Notes under the pieces: generated by a model
What the model was told of the DNA's origin: nothing
What the model saw: the letters and a program-made list of their open reading frames with translations, nothing else
Database searches by the model: none
Position numbers and translations under genes: made by a program
In this document: positions 36,562 through 45,933 of the stretch, in pieces
Position numbering within the stretch: position 1 is the stretch's first letter
How the letters are laid out: every line of letters begins with the position of its first letter
Assembly: GCF_001038625.1 (NCBI RefSeq)
Contig: NZ_CP011803.1
Location: 124,001-188,000, forward strand
Reading direction: 5' to 3'
Origin: Clostridium carboxidivorans P7
Lineage (GTDB): Bacteria > Bacillota > Clostridia > Clostridiales > Clostridiaceae
Length of the DNA stretch: 64,000 nt

Positions 36562-36592
36562 ACTAAGGTAAGAAAATACGCACATTATCCAA

Positions 36593-36630
36593 TTTATAGA
36601 ATAGTGCCTTGTTTTAAGGTGTTCTATAAA
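36593..36630 (+). promoter_or_regulatory. candidate structured leader of rpsB
   Basis: TTTATAGAA (36593-36601) pairs with TTCTATAAA (36622-36630), and an inner stem GCCTT / AAGGT closes a five-base loop. It sits about 25 nt after the probable transcription start. It may be the binding site for S2 autoregulation, as seen in several bacteria, but I cannot assign a family. Confidence 0.45.
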
Positions 36631-36670
36631 TATGACGATAGTGGAGGTAAAAACTAGGAGGGAAAAATTT

Positions 36671-37372
36671 ATGTCAGTTATTTCAATGAAACAATTATTA
36701 GAAGCAGGTGTTCACTTTGGACATCAAACAAGAAGATGGAACCCTAAAATGGCTCCATACATATTTACAGAAAGAAACGGAATATACATTATAGACTTAC
36801 AGAAAACAGTTAAAAAGGTTGAAGAAGCTTATAATTTTATAAGAAGCGTTTCAGAAGAAGGAAAAGATGTTCTATTTGTTGGAACTAAAAAACAAGCTCA
36901 AGAAGCTATTCAAGAAGAAGCAAAGAGATCAGGAATGCACTTCGTTAATAATAGATGGCTTGGTGGAATGATGACTAACTTTACAACAATCAAGACTAGA
37001 ATTGGAAAGTTAGAAGAATTAGAAAAGATGGAAGAAGACGGAACTTTTGAAGTTCTTCCTAAAAAAGAAGTTATAAAGCTTAAGAATGAAAAAGAAAAAT
37101 TAGAGAAAAACTTAGGCGGAATAAAAGAAATGAATTCTGGAAATGTAGGAGCATTATTTATTGTTGATCCAAGAAAAGAAAAAAATGCTATATTAGAAGC
37201 TAAAATTCTTGGAATTCCAGTAGTAGCTATAGTTGATACAAACTGTGACCCAGATGAAGTTGATTACGTAATACCAGGAAATGATGATGCAATTAGAGCT
37301 GTAAAATTAATAACAGCTAAAATGGCAGATGCTATTATAGAAGGAAGACAGGGAGAACAACTAGCTGAGTAA
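36671..37372 (+). CDS. rpsB: 30S ribosomal protein S2
   Basis: The 233-residue protein begins [27 protein letters not shown], the S2 signature, and has [20 protein letters not shown] and [30 protein letters not shown]. The open frame extends upstream to ATG 36632, but that start has no ribosome-binding site, while AGGAGGGAAAA lies before ATG 36671. It forms the conserved rpsB-tsf unit. Confidence 0.98.
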   Translation: MSVISMKQLLEAGVHFGHQTRRWNPKMAPYIFTERNGIYIIDLQKTVKKVEEAYNFIRSVSEEGKDVLFVGTKKQAQEAIQEEAKRSGMHFVNNRWLGGMMTNFTTIKTRIGKLEELEKMEEDGTFEVLPKKEVIKLKNEKEKLEKNLGGIKEMNSGNVGALFIVDPRKEKNAILEAKILGIPVVAIVDTNCDPDEVDYVIPGNDDAIRAVKLITAKMADAIIEGRQGEQLAE

Positions 37373-37385
37373 TTTGTGGAGGTAG

Positions 37386-37408
37386 ATGAAGAAATAAGTT
37401 TTCTTCAT
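37386..37408 (+). other. intercistronic hairpin between rpsB and tsf
   Basis: ATGAAGAAA pairs exactly with TTTCTTCAT over a five-base loop, 13 nt after the rpsB stop. No T tract, so it may be a processing or partial-termination site that sets the S2 to EF-Ts ratio. Confidence 0.5.
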
Positions 37409-37447
37409 TTACCTTTTAAATCAAGTTTGAATTAGGAGGAATTTACA

Positions 37448-38368
37448 ATGATAACTGCACAGATGGTTAAAGAATTAAGAGAAAGAACTGGAGCAGGCAT
37501 GATGGACTGCAAAAAAGCTTTAAATGAATCTAATGGAGATACAGAAAAAGCTGTTGAAATATTAAGAGAAAAAGGTTTAGCAGCTGCTGCTAAAAAATCT
37601 GGAAGAATAGCTGCTGAAGGTTTAGTAAAAACTTTTGTTTCAGAAGATGGAAAGCTTGCTTCAATAGTAGAAGTTAACTGTGAAACAGATTTCGTTTCAG
37701 TTAATGATGCTTTTGTAGGATTTGCTGATAATGTTGCAAAACAAGCAGCTAATACAAGTGCTACTACAATAGAAAGCTTCTTAGAAGAAAAATACATAGC
37801 AAATGAAGAAAAGACAGTTCAAGGTGCTGTAACAGACTTAATAGCAAAACTTGGAGAAAATATGGCAGTAAGAAGATTTGAAAAATTTTCTGTTGAAAAT
37901 GGAGTAATTGAAAGCTACATCCACGGTGGCGGAAGAATTGGAGTTCTTGTAAAACTTGAATGTGAAAAAGATAGTGAAGTTTTAAAAGAAATTGCTAAAG
38001 ATGTTGCTATGCAAGTTGCTGCAACAAATCCATTATTCTTAAATAAGGATTCAGTTGATAATGAATCTTTAGAAAAAGAAAAAGAAATATACAGAGTTCA
38101 AGCATTAAATGAAGGAAAACCAGAAAAAATCGTTGAAAAAATGGTTATGGGAAGAATTCAAAAATACTATAAAGAAAATTGTTTAGTAGAACAGGTTTGG
38201 GTAAAAGATTCAGATCTTACTATTCAAAAATATCTTCAAGCAAAATCAAAAGAAGTTGGAGCTCCAATAACAATAGCTTCTTTTGTAAGATTTGAAAAAG
38301 GTGAAGGTATAGAAAAGAAAGAAGAAAACTTTGCTGAAGAAGTTCAGAAGCAGATAGAAGGTAAATAG
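37448..38368 (+). CDS. tsf: translation elongation factor Ts
   Basis: EF-Ts exchanges GDP for GTP on EF-Tu. The 306-residue protein has the N-terminal UBA-like domain [35 protein letters not shown], then the core with [11 protein letters not shown] (about 80-90) and [17 protein letters not shown], and the dimerisation region. The start follows TAGGAGG. Codon use (AGA, GGA, GCT) is typical for highly expressed genes here. It ends at a strong terminator. Confidence 0.98.
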   Translation: MITAQMVKELRERTGAGMMDCKKALNESNGDTEKAVEILREKGLAAAAKKSGRIAAEGLVKTFVSEDGKLASIVEVNCETDFVSVNDAFVGFADNVAKQAANTSATTIESFLEEKYIANEEKTVQGAVTDLIAKLGENMAVRRFEKFSVENGVIESYIHGGGRIGVLVKLECEKDSEVLKEIAKDVAMQVAATNPLFLNKDSVDNESLEKEKEIYRVQALNEGKPEKIVEKMVMGRIQKYYKENCLVEQVWVKDSDLTIQKYLQAKSKEVGAPITIASFVRFEKGEGIEKKEENFAEEVQKQIEGK

Positions 38369-38374
38369 TAACTG

Positions 38375-38404
38375 AAAAGAGAACACTGCGTGTTCTCTTT
38401 TTTT
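38375..38404 (+). terminator. terminator after tsf
   Basis: AAAAGAGAACAC pairs with GTGTTCTCTTTT over a three-base loop, ending in a run of T. Confidence 0.92.
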
Positions 38405-38494
38405 AAGGTAGGATTCTATTAAGTTTTAAAAAGTTTATATAAAATAAAACTTAAAATTAAATAGTATGTAATTTTTTACAATTTGGAGGTATAA

Positions 38495-39211
<717 letters not shown>

Positions 39212-39232
39212 CAAAATAAGGAGGTATTTTCT

Positions 39233-39790
39233 ATGATAAAAGACATAATGAAAAAAGCAGATGAAAAAATGAATAAAACTGTTGAAGCCTTAAAAAGGGA
39301 ATTAGCTTCTATGAAGGCTGGAAGAGCTAATCCTGCTATGCTGGATAAAATAGAAGCAGAGTATTATGGAACCATGACTCCAATAAATCAGCTTGCAAAC
39401 ATATCAGTTCCAGAACCAAGGGTGCTTGCTATACAACCTTGGGATAAGGGATCATTTAAAGCTATTGAAAAAGCTATATTAAAGTCAGATTTAGGAATCA
39501 ACCCATCTAGTGATGGTGAAATGATTAGACTTGTTATTGCAGAACTTACAGAAGAAACAAGAAAGAATATTGTTAAGAATATAAAAAAAGATGGTGAAGA
39601 TTCAAAAGTTGCTGTTAGATCAATTAGAAGAGATTGTAATGATAAGATAAAGGTATTGAAAAAAGAAAGCGATATATCAGAAGATGAAATTAAAAAAGCT
39701 GAAGACGAAATACAAAAAAAGACAGATGCTTTTATTAAGCAAGTAGATAAAATTGTGGAAGCTAAAGAAAAAGAGATTATGTCATTATAA
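39233..39790 (+). CDS. frr: ribosome recycling factor
   Basis: RRF splits post-termination ribosomes together with EF-G. The 185-residue protein has RELASMKAGRANPAMLDKIEAEYYG, LANISVPEPRVLAIQPWDKG, IRLVIAELTEETRKNIVKNIKK and RSIRRDCNDKIK; two long helices form the anticodon-arm-like domain. It follows AAGGAGG and ends at a terminator. Confidence 0.98.
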   Translation: MIKDIMKKADEKMNKTVEALKRELASMKAGRANPAMLDKIEAEYYGTMTPINQLANISVPEPRVLAIQPWDKGSFKAIEKAILKSDLGINPSSDGEMIRLVIAELTEETRKNIVKNIKKDGEDSKVAVRSIRRDCNDKIKVLKKESDISEDEIKKAEDEIQKKTDAFIKQVDKIVEAKEKEIMSL

Positions 39791-39796
39791 TTGCTT

Positions 39797-39820
39797 AAAC
39801 CTGCGAATCCGCAGGTTTTT
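39797..39820 (+). terminator. terminator after frr
   Basis: AAACCTGC pairs with GCAGGTTT over a six-base loop; T tract follows. Confidence 0.85.
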
Positions 39821-39873
39821 ATTAACATATTAAGTTTAATTGTTATATTATACTTATGAATGGAGAATAGAAT

Positions 39874-40647
39874 ATGTTAAGTTTTTTTAAAGTTAAAAAG
39901 AATAATGAAAATAATGATGAAAATGATAAAATAGAAATTGATATGAACAACATTCCAAAACATATAGCTATAATAATGGATGGAAACGGCAGATGGGCAA
40001 GGGAAAGAAACCTTCCAAGAACTATGGGACATAAAGCAGGGGTAGAAGCTATAAGAGAAATTGTTAAGGAGGCAAGTACATTAGGAGTAAAGTATTTGAC
40101 TTTGTATGCTTTTTCGACAGAAAATTGGAAAAGACCTTCTGATGAGGTTGGTGCACTTATGAATTTACTTGTTCAATATTTAAAAAAAGAATTTAAAGAA
40201 TTAAATAATAATAACGTTATTATAAAACATATAGGAGACATATCAAAATTACCATCAGCTTGCCAAAAAGAATTAATCGATGCGTATAATAATACAAAAA
40301 ATAATACTGGACTAACTTTAAATTTAGCTTTGAATTATGGTGGAAGAAATGAGATAGTTCGTGCATTTAATCTTATATATGAGGATATAAAATCACATAA
40401 ATTGAGTGAAGAATGTATAGATGAAACTGTTATATCAAAATATATGTATACTAGTAATATGCCTGATCCAGATTTAATAATAAGGCCAAGTGGTGAGCAG
40501 AGACTCAGCAACTTTTTGTTATGGCAGTGTGCTTACTCAGAATTTTGGTATTCAAATATAAAATGGCCTGATTTTGGAAAAAAGGATTTGCATAAAGCAA
40601 TATATGATTATCAAAATAGAGATAGAAGATTTGGAGGAGTAAAATAA
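39874..40647 (+). CDS. uppS: undecaprenyl diphosphate synthase
   Basis: UppS builds the C55 lipid carrier for peptidoglycan. The 257-residue cis-prenyltransferase has IAIIMDGNGRWARER, with catalytic Asp36, then GHKAGVEAIREIV, LTLYAFSTENWKRP and a C-terminal DLIIRPSGEQRLSNFLLWQCAYSEFWY. An acidic 22-residue N-terminal extension precedes the core. Start ATG has TGGAGA upstream. It is followed by cdsA after 75 nt. Confidence 0.97.
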   Translation: MLSFFKVKKNNENNDENDKIEIDMNNIPKHIAIIMDGNGRWARERNLPRTMGHKAGVEAIREIVKEASTLGVKYLTLYAFSTENWKRPSDEVGALMNLLVQYLKKEFKELNNNNVIIKHIGDISKLPSACQKELIDAYNNTKNNTGLTLNLALNYGGRNEIVRAFNLIYEDIKSHKLSEECIDETVISKYMYTSNMPDPDLIIRPSGEQRLSNFLLWQCAYSEFWYSNIKWPDFGKKDLHKAIYDYQNRDRRFGGVK

Positions 40648-40722
40648 AATTTGAAATTTATCTAAATCTTGTTTGAACTGATAGTCATAGGATAAAAAAC
40701 CTATAGCTTAGGAGATGATGGC

Positions 40723-41520
40723 GTGAATAATAGATATGTTGGAGCAGTTATATTAGCACCTTTTCTTGTATTTCTATTTTTAGGAGGAGTATATTTAAAG
40801 TTTGCAGTTATGATTTTATCTTTACTAGGAATGTATGAATTTTATAAAGTAGTTGAAGAAAAAAATATTAATGCTATAAGTTTAATAGGATACCTATTGT
40901 GTATAGTTTATTATATAAGTTTGAGTGCAGAGATCAATTTAAAGCTTACATTTTTTATGATTATAATAGCTGTCTTTATTCTAATGTGTATACCTGTGCT
41001 GAATTTAAAATATAATTTTATAGATGTGTCCATAACTATATTTGCTTTCTTGTATATAGCTGTATTTTTTAGTTTTATTGTATTAGTGGATAATAAGCCT
41101 TATGGAAAATATTTGGTGTGGCTCATATTTCTTGCTTCTTGGCTTTGTGATACTTTTGCCTATTACACAGGTAAGGCTTTTGGTAAGACAAAATTATGTC
41201 CAAAAGTAAGTCCTAAGAAGACTGTAGAAGGTTCATTAGGCGGGATTTTAGGAAGTACTATATGTTGTGGAATATTTGGATTAGTACTCAATTTAAAGGG
41301 AATTAATATACCTGTTTATAACTTTTTTATTATTGGTGCATTTTGTGGCAGTATTTGTCAGCTCGGAGATCTTACTGCATCGTCAGTAAAAAGGTATGTG
41401 GGAGTAAAAGATTATAGTAATTTAATTCCTGGACATGGTGGAATACTAGATAGATTTGACAGCATATTATTCTCATCTGTTGTTGTATATTATTACTTAA
41501 CATTTGTAATAGGAATGTAA
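40723..41520 (+). CDS. cdsA: phosphatidate cytidylyltransferase
   Basis: CdsA makes CDP-diacylglycerol from phosphatidic acid, the substrate of PgsA, also in this window. The 265-residue protein has about eight hydrophobic segments and the C-terminal signature SVKRYVGVKDYSNLIPGHGGILDRFDS (about 221-248). The start is a GTG at 40723 after TTAGGAGATGATG. It stands between uppS and dxr, as in many Firmicutes; a large terminator-like hairpin follows. Confidence 0.97.
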   Translation: MNNRYVGAVILAPFLVFLFLGGVYLKFAVMILSLLGMYEFYKVVEEKNINAISLIGYLLCIVYYISLSAEINLKLTFFMIIIAVFILMCIPVLNLKYNFIDVSITIFAFLYIAVFFSFIVLVDNKPYGKYLVWLIFLASWLCDTFAYYTGKAFGKTKLCPKVSPKKTVEGSLGGILGSTICCGIFGLVLNLKGINIPVYNFFIIGAFCGSICQLGDLTASSVKRYVGVKDYSNLIPGHGGILDRFDSILFSSVVVYYYLTFVIGM

Positions 41521-41853
41521 TAAAAATATTGATGTTATAGTCACATATAAATAAAGTTTTTTGTATGTTAAAAATTAAAATTTTGATATATAGAAATTAA
41601 TACATAAAGCATATTACAGTGTGGATTTTTATAGAATATTTAAAATTCCACTGTAATATGCTTTTTGTATGGATTATATTTTAAAATTTTGTAGACAATA
41701 TTTATGATTACTTTATTTTGAGATATAAATATGATATAGTTAATCATGTTACTAATTGAAATTAATTTAGGTGATGTTTAGATAAATGTGAAAAAGAATT
41801 ACTTTACAGTACTTATTTTAATGGAAGTTTGACATATGTAGGGAGATGATGGC
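41521..41853. other. intergenic region between cdsA and dxr (333 nt)
   Basis: Holds the cdsA terminator at 41605-41667, AT-rich sequence, and a weak promoter candidate near 41716-41744 (TTTATT, 17 nt, TATAGT). CTTTACAGTA at 41802-41811 partly repeats the motif seen upstream of comM. No gene seen. Confidence 0.5.
41605..41667 (+). terminator. long hairpin terminator after cdsA
   Basis: AAAGCATATTACAGTG pairs with CACTGTAATATGCTTT, with an added GGA/TCC pairing and a bulge; the loop is about 22 nt. TTTTTG follows. The loop is larger than in the other terminators here. Confidence 0.75.
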
Positions 41854-43008
41854 ATGAAAAATATAGCTGTGCTTGGAGCAACAGGATCCATAGGAACACA
41901 AACTATGCAGGTTATAAGACAACAAAGTGAAGAGTTTAAATTAATAGCTGTTTCAGCTAATACTAACTCACATAAAATAATAGATATTATTGAAGAATTC
42001 AAACCACTTTATGCGGTACTGATGGATAGAAATGCTTTTAATGAAGTTAGAAAATATTGCAGTGATAAAAGAATAAATACGGAAATACTAATTGGAATAG
42101 AAGGACTAAACACAATAAGTACATTACCAGAAGTGGACATGGTAGTTACATCTGTAGTTGGTATGATTGGATTAACTCCAACGCTAAAAGCTATTGAAGC
42201 AGGTAAAGATATAGCGTTAGCTAATAAAGAAACTTTGGTAGCAGCAGGTAAATTAGTTATGGCTGAAGCACAAAAACATAAAGTGAGAATATTACCTGTA
42301 GATTCTGAACATGGAGCTATTTTCCAATGCTTACAAGGCAATGACAAGTCGTCAGTAAACAAAATATTACTTACTGCTTCAGGAGGACCATTTAGGGGAA
42401 AAAGAAAAGAAGAGCTTTTAAATGTTACAGTAGATAATGCACTAAAACATCCAAGATGGAAAATGGGAAGAAAAATATCTATTGATTCAGCTACTCTTAT
42501 GAACAAAGGATTAGAGGTTATAGAGGCCCATTGGCTTTTTGATGTAGATTATGATAATATTCAAGTTATAGTTCATCCTGAAAGTATAATACATTCCATG
42601 GTTGAATATATAGATGGAAGTGTCATAGCACAATTGGCTAATGCAGATATGAAATTGCCAATACAGTATGCTCTAAATTATCCAAAACGCCAACAATGTG
42701 TAATAAAAAAGTTGGATTTTTATGATTTGAAAAGTTTAAGTTTTGAAAAGCCTGATTTAGATACTTTTAAGCCTTTAAAACTTGCATATGAAGCAGGTAG
42801 TACAGGCGGAACAATGTCAGCTATATTAAATGCTGCTAATGAAGCTGCAGTAGAACTTTTTTTAAATAAGAAAATTGGATTTTTAGAGATAGGAAACATA
42901 TTAGAAGAATGTATGAATAAGTTTGAATCAAAGGAAAACTATGTTTTGGAAGATATACTAGAAATAGATTCTAAAGTAAAAGAATATGTTAGTAGTAAAG
43001 TATATTAA
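41854..43008 (+). CDS. dxr: 1-deoxy-D-xylulose 5-phosphate reductoisomerase
   Basis: Dxr makes MEP from DXP with NADPH in the non-mevalonate isoprenoid pathway. The 384-residue protein starts MKNIAVLGATGSIGTQTMQVI (NADPH loop 8-14), then LANKETLVAAG, PVDSEHGAIFQCL (metal ligands) and SIDSATLMNKGLEVIEAHWLF. Length is typical. It has GGGAGATGATG upstream. rseP and ispG follow on the same strand. ispG works later in the same pathway and uppS uses the product. Confidence 0.98.
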   Translation: MKNIAVLGATGSIGTQTMQVIRQQSEEFKLIAVSANTNSHKIIDIIEEFKPLYAVLMDRNAFNEVRKYCSDKRINTEILIGIEGLNTISTLPEVDMVVTSVVGMIGLTPTLKAIEAGKDIALANKETLVAAGKLVMAEAQKHKVRILPVDSEHGAIFQCLQGNDKSSVNKILLTASGGPFRGKRKEELLNVTVDNALKHPRWKMGRKISIDSATLMNKGLEVIEAHWLFDVDYDNIQVIVHPESIIHSMVEYIDGSVIAQLANADMKLPIQYALNYPKRQQCVIKKLDFYDLKSLSFEKPDLDTFKPLKLAYEAGSTGGTMSAILNAANEAAVELFLNKKIGFLEIGNILEECMNKFESKENYVLEDILEIDSKVKEYVSSKVY

Positions 43009-43057
43009 ATAAAAAATAATTTATAGATAATTGCAATCTATAAAAGGAGGAATGTGT

Positions 43058-44068
43058 TTGTATATTATAGCCGCCATTATAACTTTTGGCATTTTGATTA
43101 TAATTCATGAACTTGGTCATTTTACACTGGCCAAACTAAATGGTATAAAAGTAGAAGAATTTGCCATAGGCATGGGACCACAAATATTTAAAATAAATAG
43201 AAAAGAAACAGTATATTCAATTAGGATACTTCCTATAGGTGGATATGTAAAAATGTTAGGAGATGAAGGTGAGTCCACAGATCCTAGGGCATTTAATAAT
43301 AAAAGTCCTCTTCGTAAGCTTAGCGTTGTTTTAGCAGGACCAGTAATGAATTTTATATTAGGTATAGTACTTTTTGCTATTATAGCTGCAGGAAAAGGTT
43401 ATTTATCTCCAATAGTTGATAAAGTAGTTCCAAACCAACCAGCAGCTGTTATGGGATTAAAGTCTGGAGACAAAATAGTTAAAGTTAATGGATCAAAAAT
43501 TTTAACATGGGAAGATTTTGTAACTGGAGTATACACTTCAGCAGGAAAAACTATGGATATAACTTATGTACGTAATGGTGAAACAAAAAGTGTAAAAGTT
43601 ACACCAGTAAAGGATCCAAAGGAAAATAGATTTATTGTTGGAGTTTATCCTACAGCAGTTGAAAAACCAACTATGGGCCAGTCTATTTCTTACGGATTCA
43701 CTGAAACTAATTCTTTAGTAAAACAAACCTTTTCTTTCCTTAAATCAGCTTTTAAGGGAAAAGTAAGTAAAAATGATTTTGGTGGACCGGTAACTATAAT
43801 AAAACTTTCAGGAGCAGCTGCCAAAGCTGGAATTTTAGCTCTTACTGCTTTTGGAGCCTATATAACAGTACAACTTGGAATATTTAATCTTTTACCTATT
43901 CCAGCATTGGATGGTGGATATATATTCTTATTCCTATTTGAGCTAATCACAGGAAAAAAAGTAGATCAAAACAAAGTTGGAGTTATAAATTATGTAGGCT
44001 TTGCATTACTTATGGGATTGATGGTTTTAGTTACTATAAAAGATATACTTTATCCTATTAAGTTTTAG
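43058..44068 (+). CDS. rseP: site-2 protease RseP-type zinc metalloprotease (RasP-like)
   Basis: It cleaves transmembrane segments such as anti-sigma factors and leftover signal peptides within the bilayer. The 336-residue protein has HELGH (His17, Glu18, His21) in its first membrane helix, a PDZ domain (about 115-195), and NLLPIPALDGG near residue 280 with the third zinc ligand. The start is TTG 43058, 7 nt after AAAGGAGG; a longer open frame begins 9 codons upstream and includes the ribosome-binding site itself. It forms the dxr-rseP-ispG unit. Confidence 0.96.
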   Translation: MYIIAAIITFGILIIIHELGHFTLAKLNGIKVEEFAIGMGPQIFKINRKETVYSIRILPIGGYVKMLGDEGESTDPRAFNNKSPLRKLSVVLAGPVMNFILGIVLFAIIAAGKGYLSPIVDKVVPNQPAAVMGLKSGDKIVKVNGSKILTWEDFVTGVYTSAGKTMDITYVRNGETKSVKVTPVKDPKENRFIVGVYPTAVEKPTMGQSISYGFTETNSLVKQTFSFLKSAFKGKVSKNDFGGPVTIIKLSGAAAKAGILALTAFGAYITVQLGIFNLLPIPALDGGYIFLFLFELITGKKVDQNKVGVINYVGFALLMGLMVLVTIKDILYPIKF

Positions 44069-44183
44069 CAGAAATTAAGAGATATACAGAGTACTTCAAA
44101 TTAGAATTTTATATTGGGAATGGAGACTATCTTCATTCTCAATTTTAAGTTTTTACATTATAATTTTTGTAGGAGATGAACAT

Positions 44184-45233
44184 ATGAACAGAGTAAAAAC
44201 TAAAAAAATTAAAGTTGGAAATACCTTCATTGGTGGAGATTCTGAGATTGCGGTTCAGTCCATGACTAATACAGATACTAGAAATGTAGAACAAACAGTG
44301 AAACAAATAAAGGAACTTCAAGAAGCTGGGTGTGATATAATAAGATGTGCTGTACCAGATATGGAAGCTGGTGAGGCTATAAAAAAAATAGTTAAAAGTA
44401 TAAACATTCCTTTAGTATCAGATATACATTTTGATTATAAATTAGCGTTGAAATCTATAGAAAATGGAGTATCAGCACTTAGAATAAATCCTGGAAATAT
44501 TGGAAGTATAGATAGAGTAAGAGAAGTGGCTAAAGCAGCTAAGGAAAAAAATATACCTATAAGAATAGGAGTAAATTCAGGTTCTCTTCAAAAAGACATA
44601 TTAAATAAATATGGTAAGGTTTGTGCAGAAGCTTTAGTAGAAAGTGCTTTAGAGCATGTTAATATTTTGGAAAGTGTAAATTTTGATGATATTGCTATAT
44701 CTATAAAATCTTCAAATGTAATTCAAATGATAGAAAGCTACAGGATGATATCAAAAAAAGTAAATTATCCACTACATCTTGGAGTTACTGAAGCAGGAAC
44801 TATTTGGAGAGGAACAATTAAATCCAGCGTTGGCATAGGAACTCTTTTGTCAGAAGGTATAGGAGATACTATAAGAGTTTCTTTAACAGGAAATCCTGTT
44901 GAAGAAGTTAAAGTTGGAAGGGAGATATTAAAATCTTTAGGTTATCTAAATGAAGGAATAGAGTTTGTTTCCTGTCCTACATGTGGAAGAACCAGAATAG
45001 ATTTAATAAAAATAGCAGAAGAAGTTGAAAAAAGGTTAGGTAATTGTAATAAAAATATCAAAGTAGCTGTAATGGGTTGTGTGGTAAACGGACCAGGAGA
45101 AGCTAGAGAAGCAGATATAGGTATAGCTGGTGGTAATGGTGAAGGACTTATATTTAAAAAGGGTGAAATTATTAAAAAGGTAAACGAGAAGGATTTAGTA
45201 GATGAACTCTTAAAGGAAATTGAAAGTATGTAG
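44184..45233 (+). CDS. ispG: 4-hydroxy-3-methylbut-2-enyl diphosphate synthase (flavodoxin)
   Basis: IspG (GcpE) converts MEcPP to HMBPP, the penultimate MEP-pathway step. It is a [4Fe-4S] enzyme; the cluster ligands are C264 and C267 in FVSCPTCGRTRIDL and C299 in GCVVNGPGEA, with the fourth from the conserved Glu nearby. The 349-residue protein has the N-terminal TIM barrel (VGNTFIGGDSEIAVQSMTNT). It lies 115 nt after rseP. A strong promoter for rimP starts just downstream. Confidence 0.97.
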   Translation: MNRVKTKKIKVGNTFIGGDSEIAVQSMTNTDTRNVEQTVKQIKELQEAGCDIIRCAVPDMEAGEAIKKIVKSINIPLVSDIHFDYKLALKSIENGVSALRINPGNIGSIDRVREVAKAAKEKNIPIRIGVNSGSLQKDILNKYGKVCAEALVESALEHVNILESVNFDDIAISIKSSNVIQMIESYRMISKKVNYPLHLGVTEAGTIWRGTIKSSVGIGTLLSEGIGDTIRVSLTGNPVEEVKVGREILKSLGYLNEGIEFVSCPTCGRTRIDLIKIAEEVEKRLGNCNKNIKVAVMGCVVNGPGEAREADIGIAGGNGEGLIFKKGEIIKKVNEKDLVDELLKEIESM

Positions 45234-45261
45234 ATGGCTTATACCAGTTCTTAACTTTTTC

Positions 45262-45290
45262 TTGAAATAACCAAAACAGTGTGTTAAAAT
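45262..45290 (+). promoter_or_regulatory. promoter of the rimP-nusA-infB operon
   Basis: TTGAAA at 45262-45267 and TAAAAT at 45285-45290, 17 nt apart, with a TGt extension. It produces a leader of about 150 nt. Confidence 0.75.
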
Positions 45291-45448
45291 GAATTTGGGA
45301 AATCTACAGAAGTTTATTGGAATTGTAGAGTGGGTTTACAGCCCGCTCTTTCTATTTGTAAAAAACGCAGCGTTAGTTGCGTTTTTAAATTAGGACAAAA
45401 AAGTTATTTTTTATGAAAAATTGCAGAACATACAGATAAGGAGGGATT
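45291..45448 (+). promoter_or_regulatory. rimP-nusA leader with two hairpins (likely attenuator)
   Basis: The leader contains a first stem GAGTGGG / CCCGCTC at 45328-45348 followed by TTTCT, and a second, classic terminator, AAAAACGCA / TGCGTTTTT, at 45361-45386, all before the rimP start. In B. subtilis the leader of the corresponding ylxS (rimP)-nusA operon has a terminator through which NusA limits its own synthesis. The two stems match that design; which of them is NusA-dependent cannot be told from sequence. Confidence 0.6.
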
Positions 45449-45916
45449 ATGATGAATAAAAAAATTTTAATAGATGAACTTACAAATCTAGTAAAGCCAA
45501 TAGTAACTGAATTAAATTATGATTTATATTATTTGGAATTAGTAAGAGAAGGAAAAGACAACTATTTAAGAATATATATAGATAAAGAAAATGAAGGAAT
45601 ATCACTACAGGATTGTGAAAAAGTAAGTAGGGCAGTTAGTGAGATGTTAGATGTAAAAGACCCTATTAAAGAAGGATATTATTTAGAAGTTTCTTCACCA
45701 GGAATAGAGAGAATTTTGCATACAGATGAACATTTACAAAAGTACACTGGAAATGATGTAGTAGTCAATATATCTGGATTATTAAATGGAAAGAAAAAGT
45801 ACGAAGGACAGTTAGTAAACTTTAATAATGAAGAGTTAAATATTAAGGTTGAAGATGAAGAAATATCTATTCCTAGGGAAAAAATTTCAACAGTTAATTT
45901 AAAAGGTGAATTTTAA
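45449..45916 (+). CDS. rimP: ribosome maturation factor RimP
   Basis: RimP assists assembly of the 30S head. The 155-residue protein has the N-terminal YhbC domain (IVTELNYDLYYLELVREGKDNYLRIYIDKENEGISLQDCEKVSRAVSEMLD) and EVSSPGIERIL, then an Sm-like C-terminal barrel. ATG 45449 and ATG 45452 are both possible after AAGGAGGG. It is the first gene of the translation-initiation operon and lies 18 nt before nusA. Confidence 0.97.
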   Translation: MMNKKILIDELTNLVKPIVTELNYDLYYLELVREGKDNYLRIYIDKENEGISLQDCEKVSRAVSEMLDVKDPIKEGYYLEVSSPGIERILHTDEHLQKYTGNDVVVNISGLLNGKKKYEGQLVNFNNEELNIKVEDEEISIPREKISTVNLKGEF

Positions 45917-45933
45917 GGAGGTTAAATGGAAAA

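Noticed and set aside
36632..36670. N-terminal extension of rpsB from ATG 36632
   Set aside because: The extra 13 residues are absent from S2 proteins and the AGGAGGG site serves ATG 36671.
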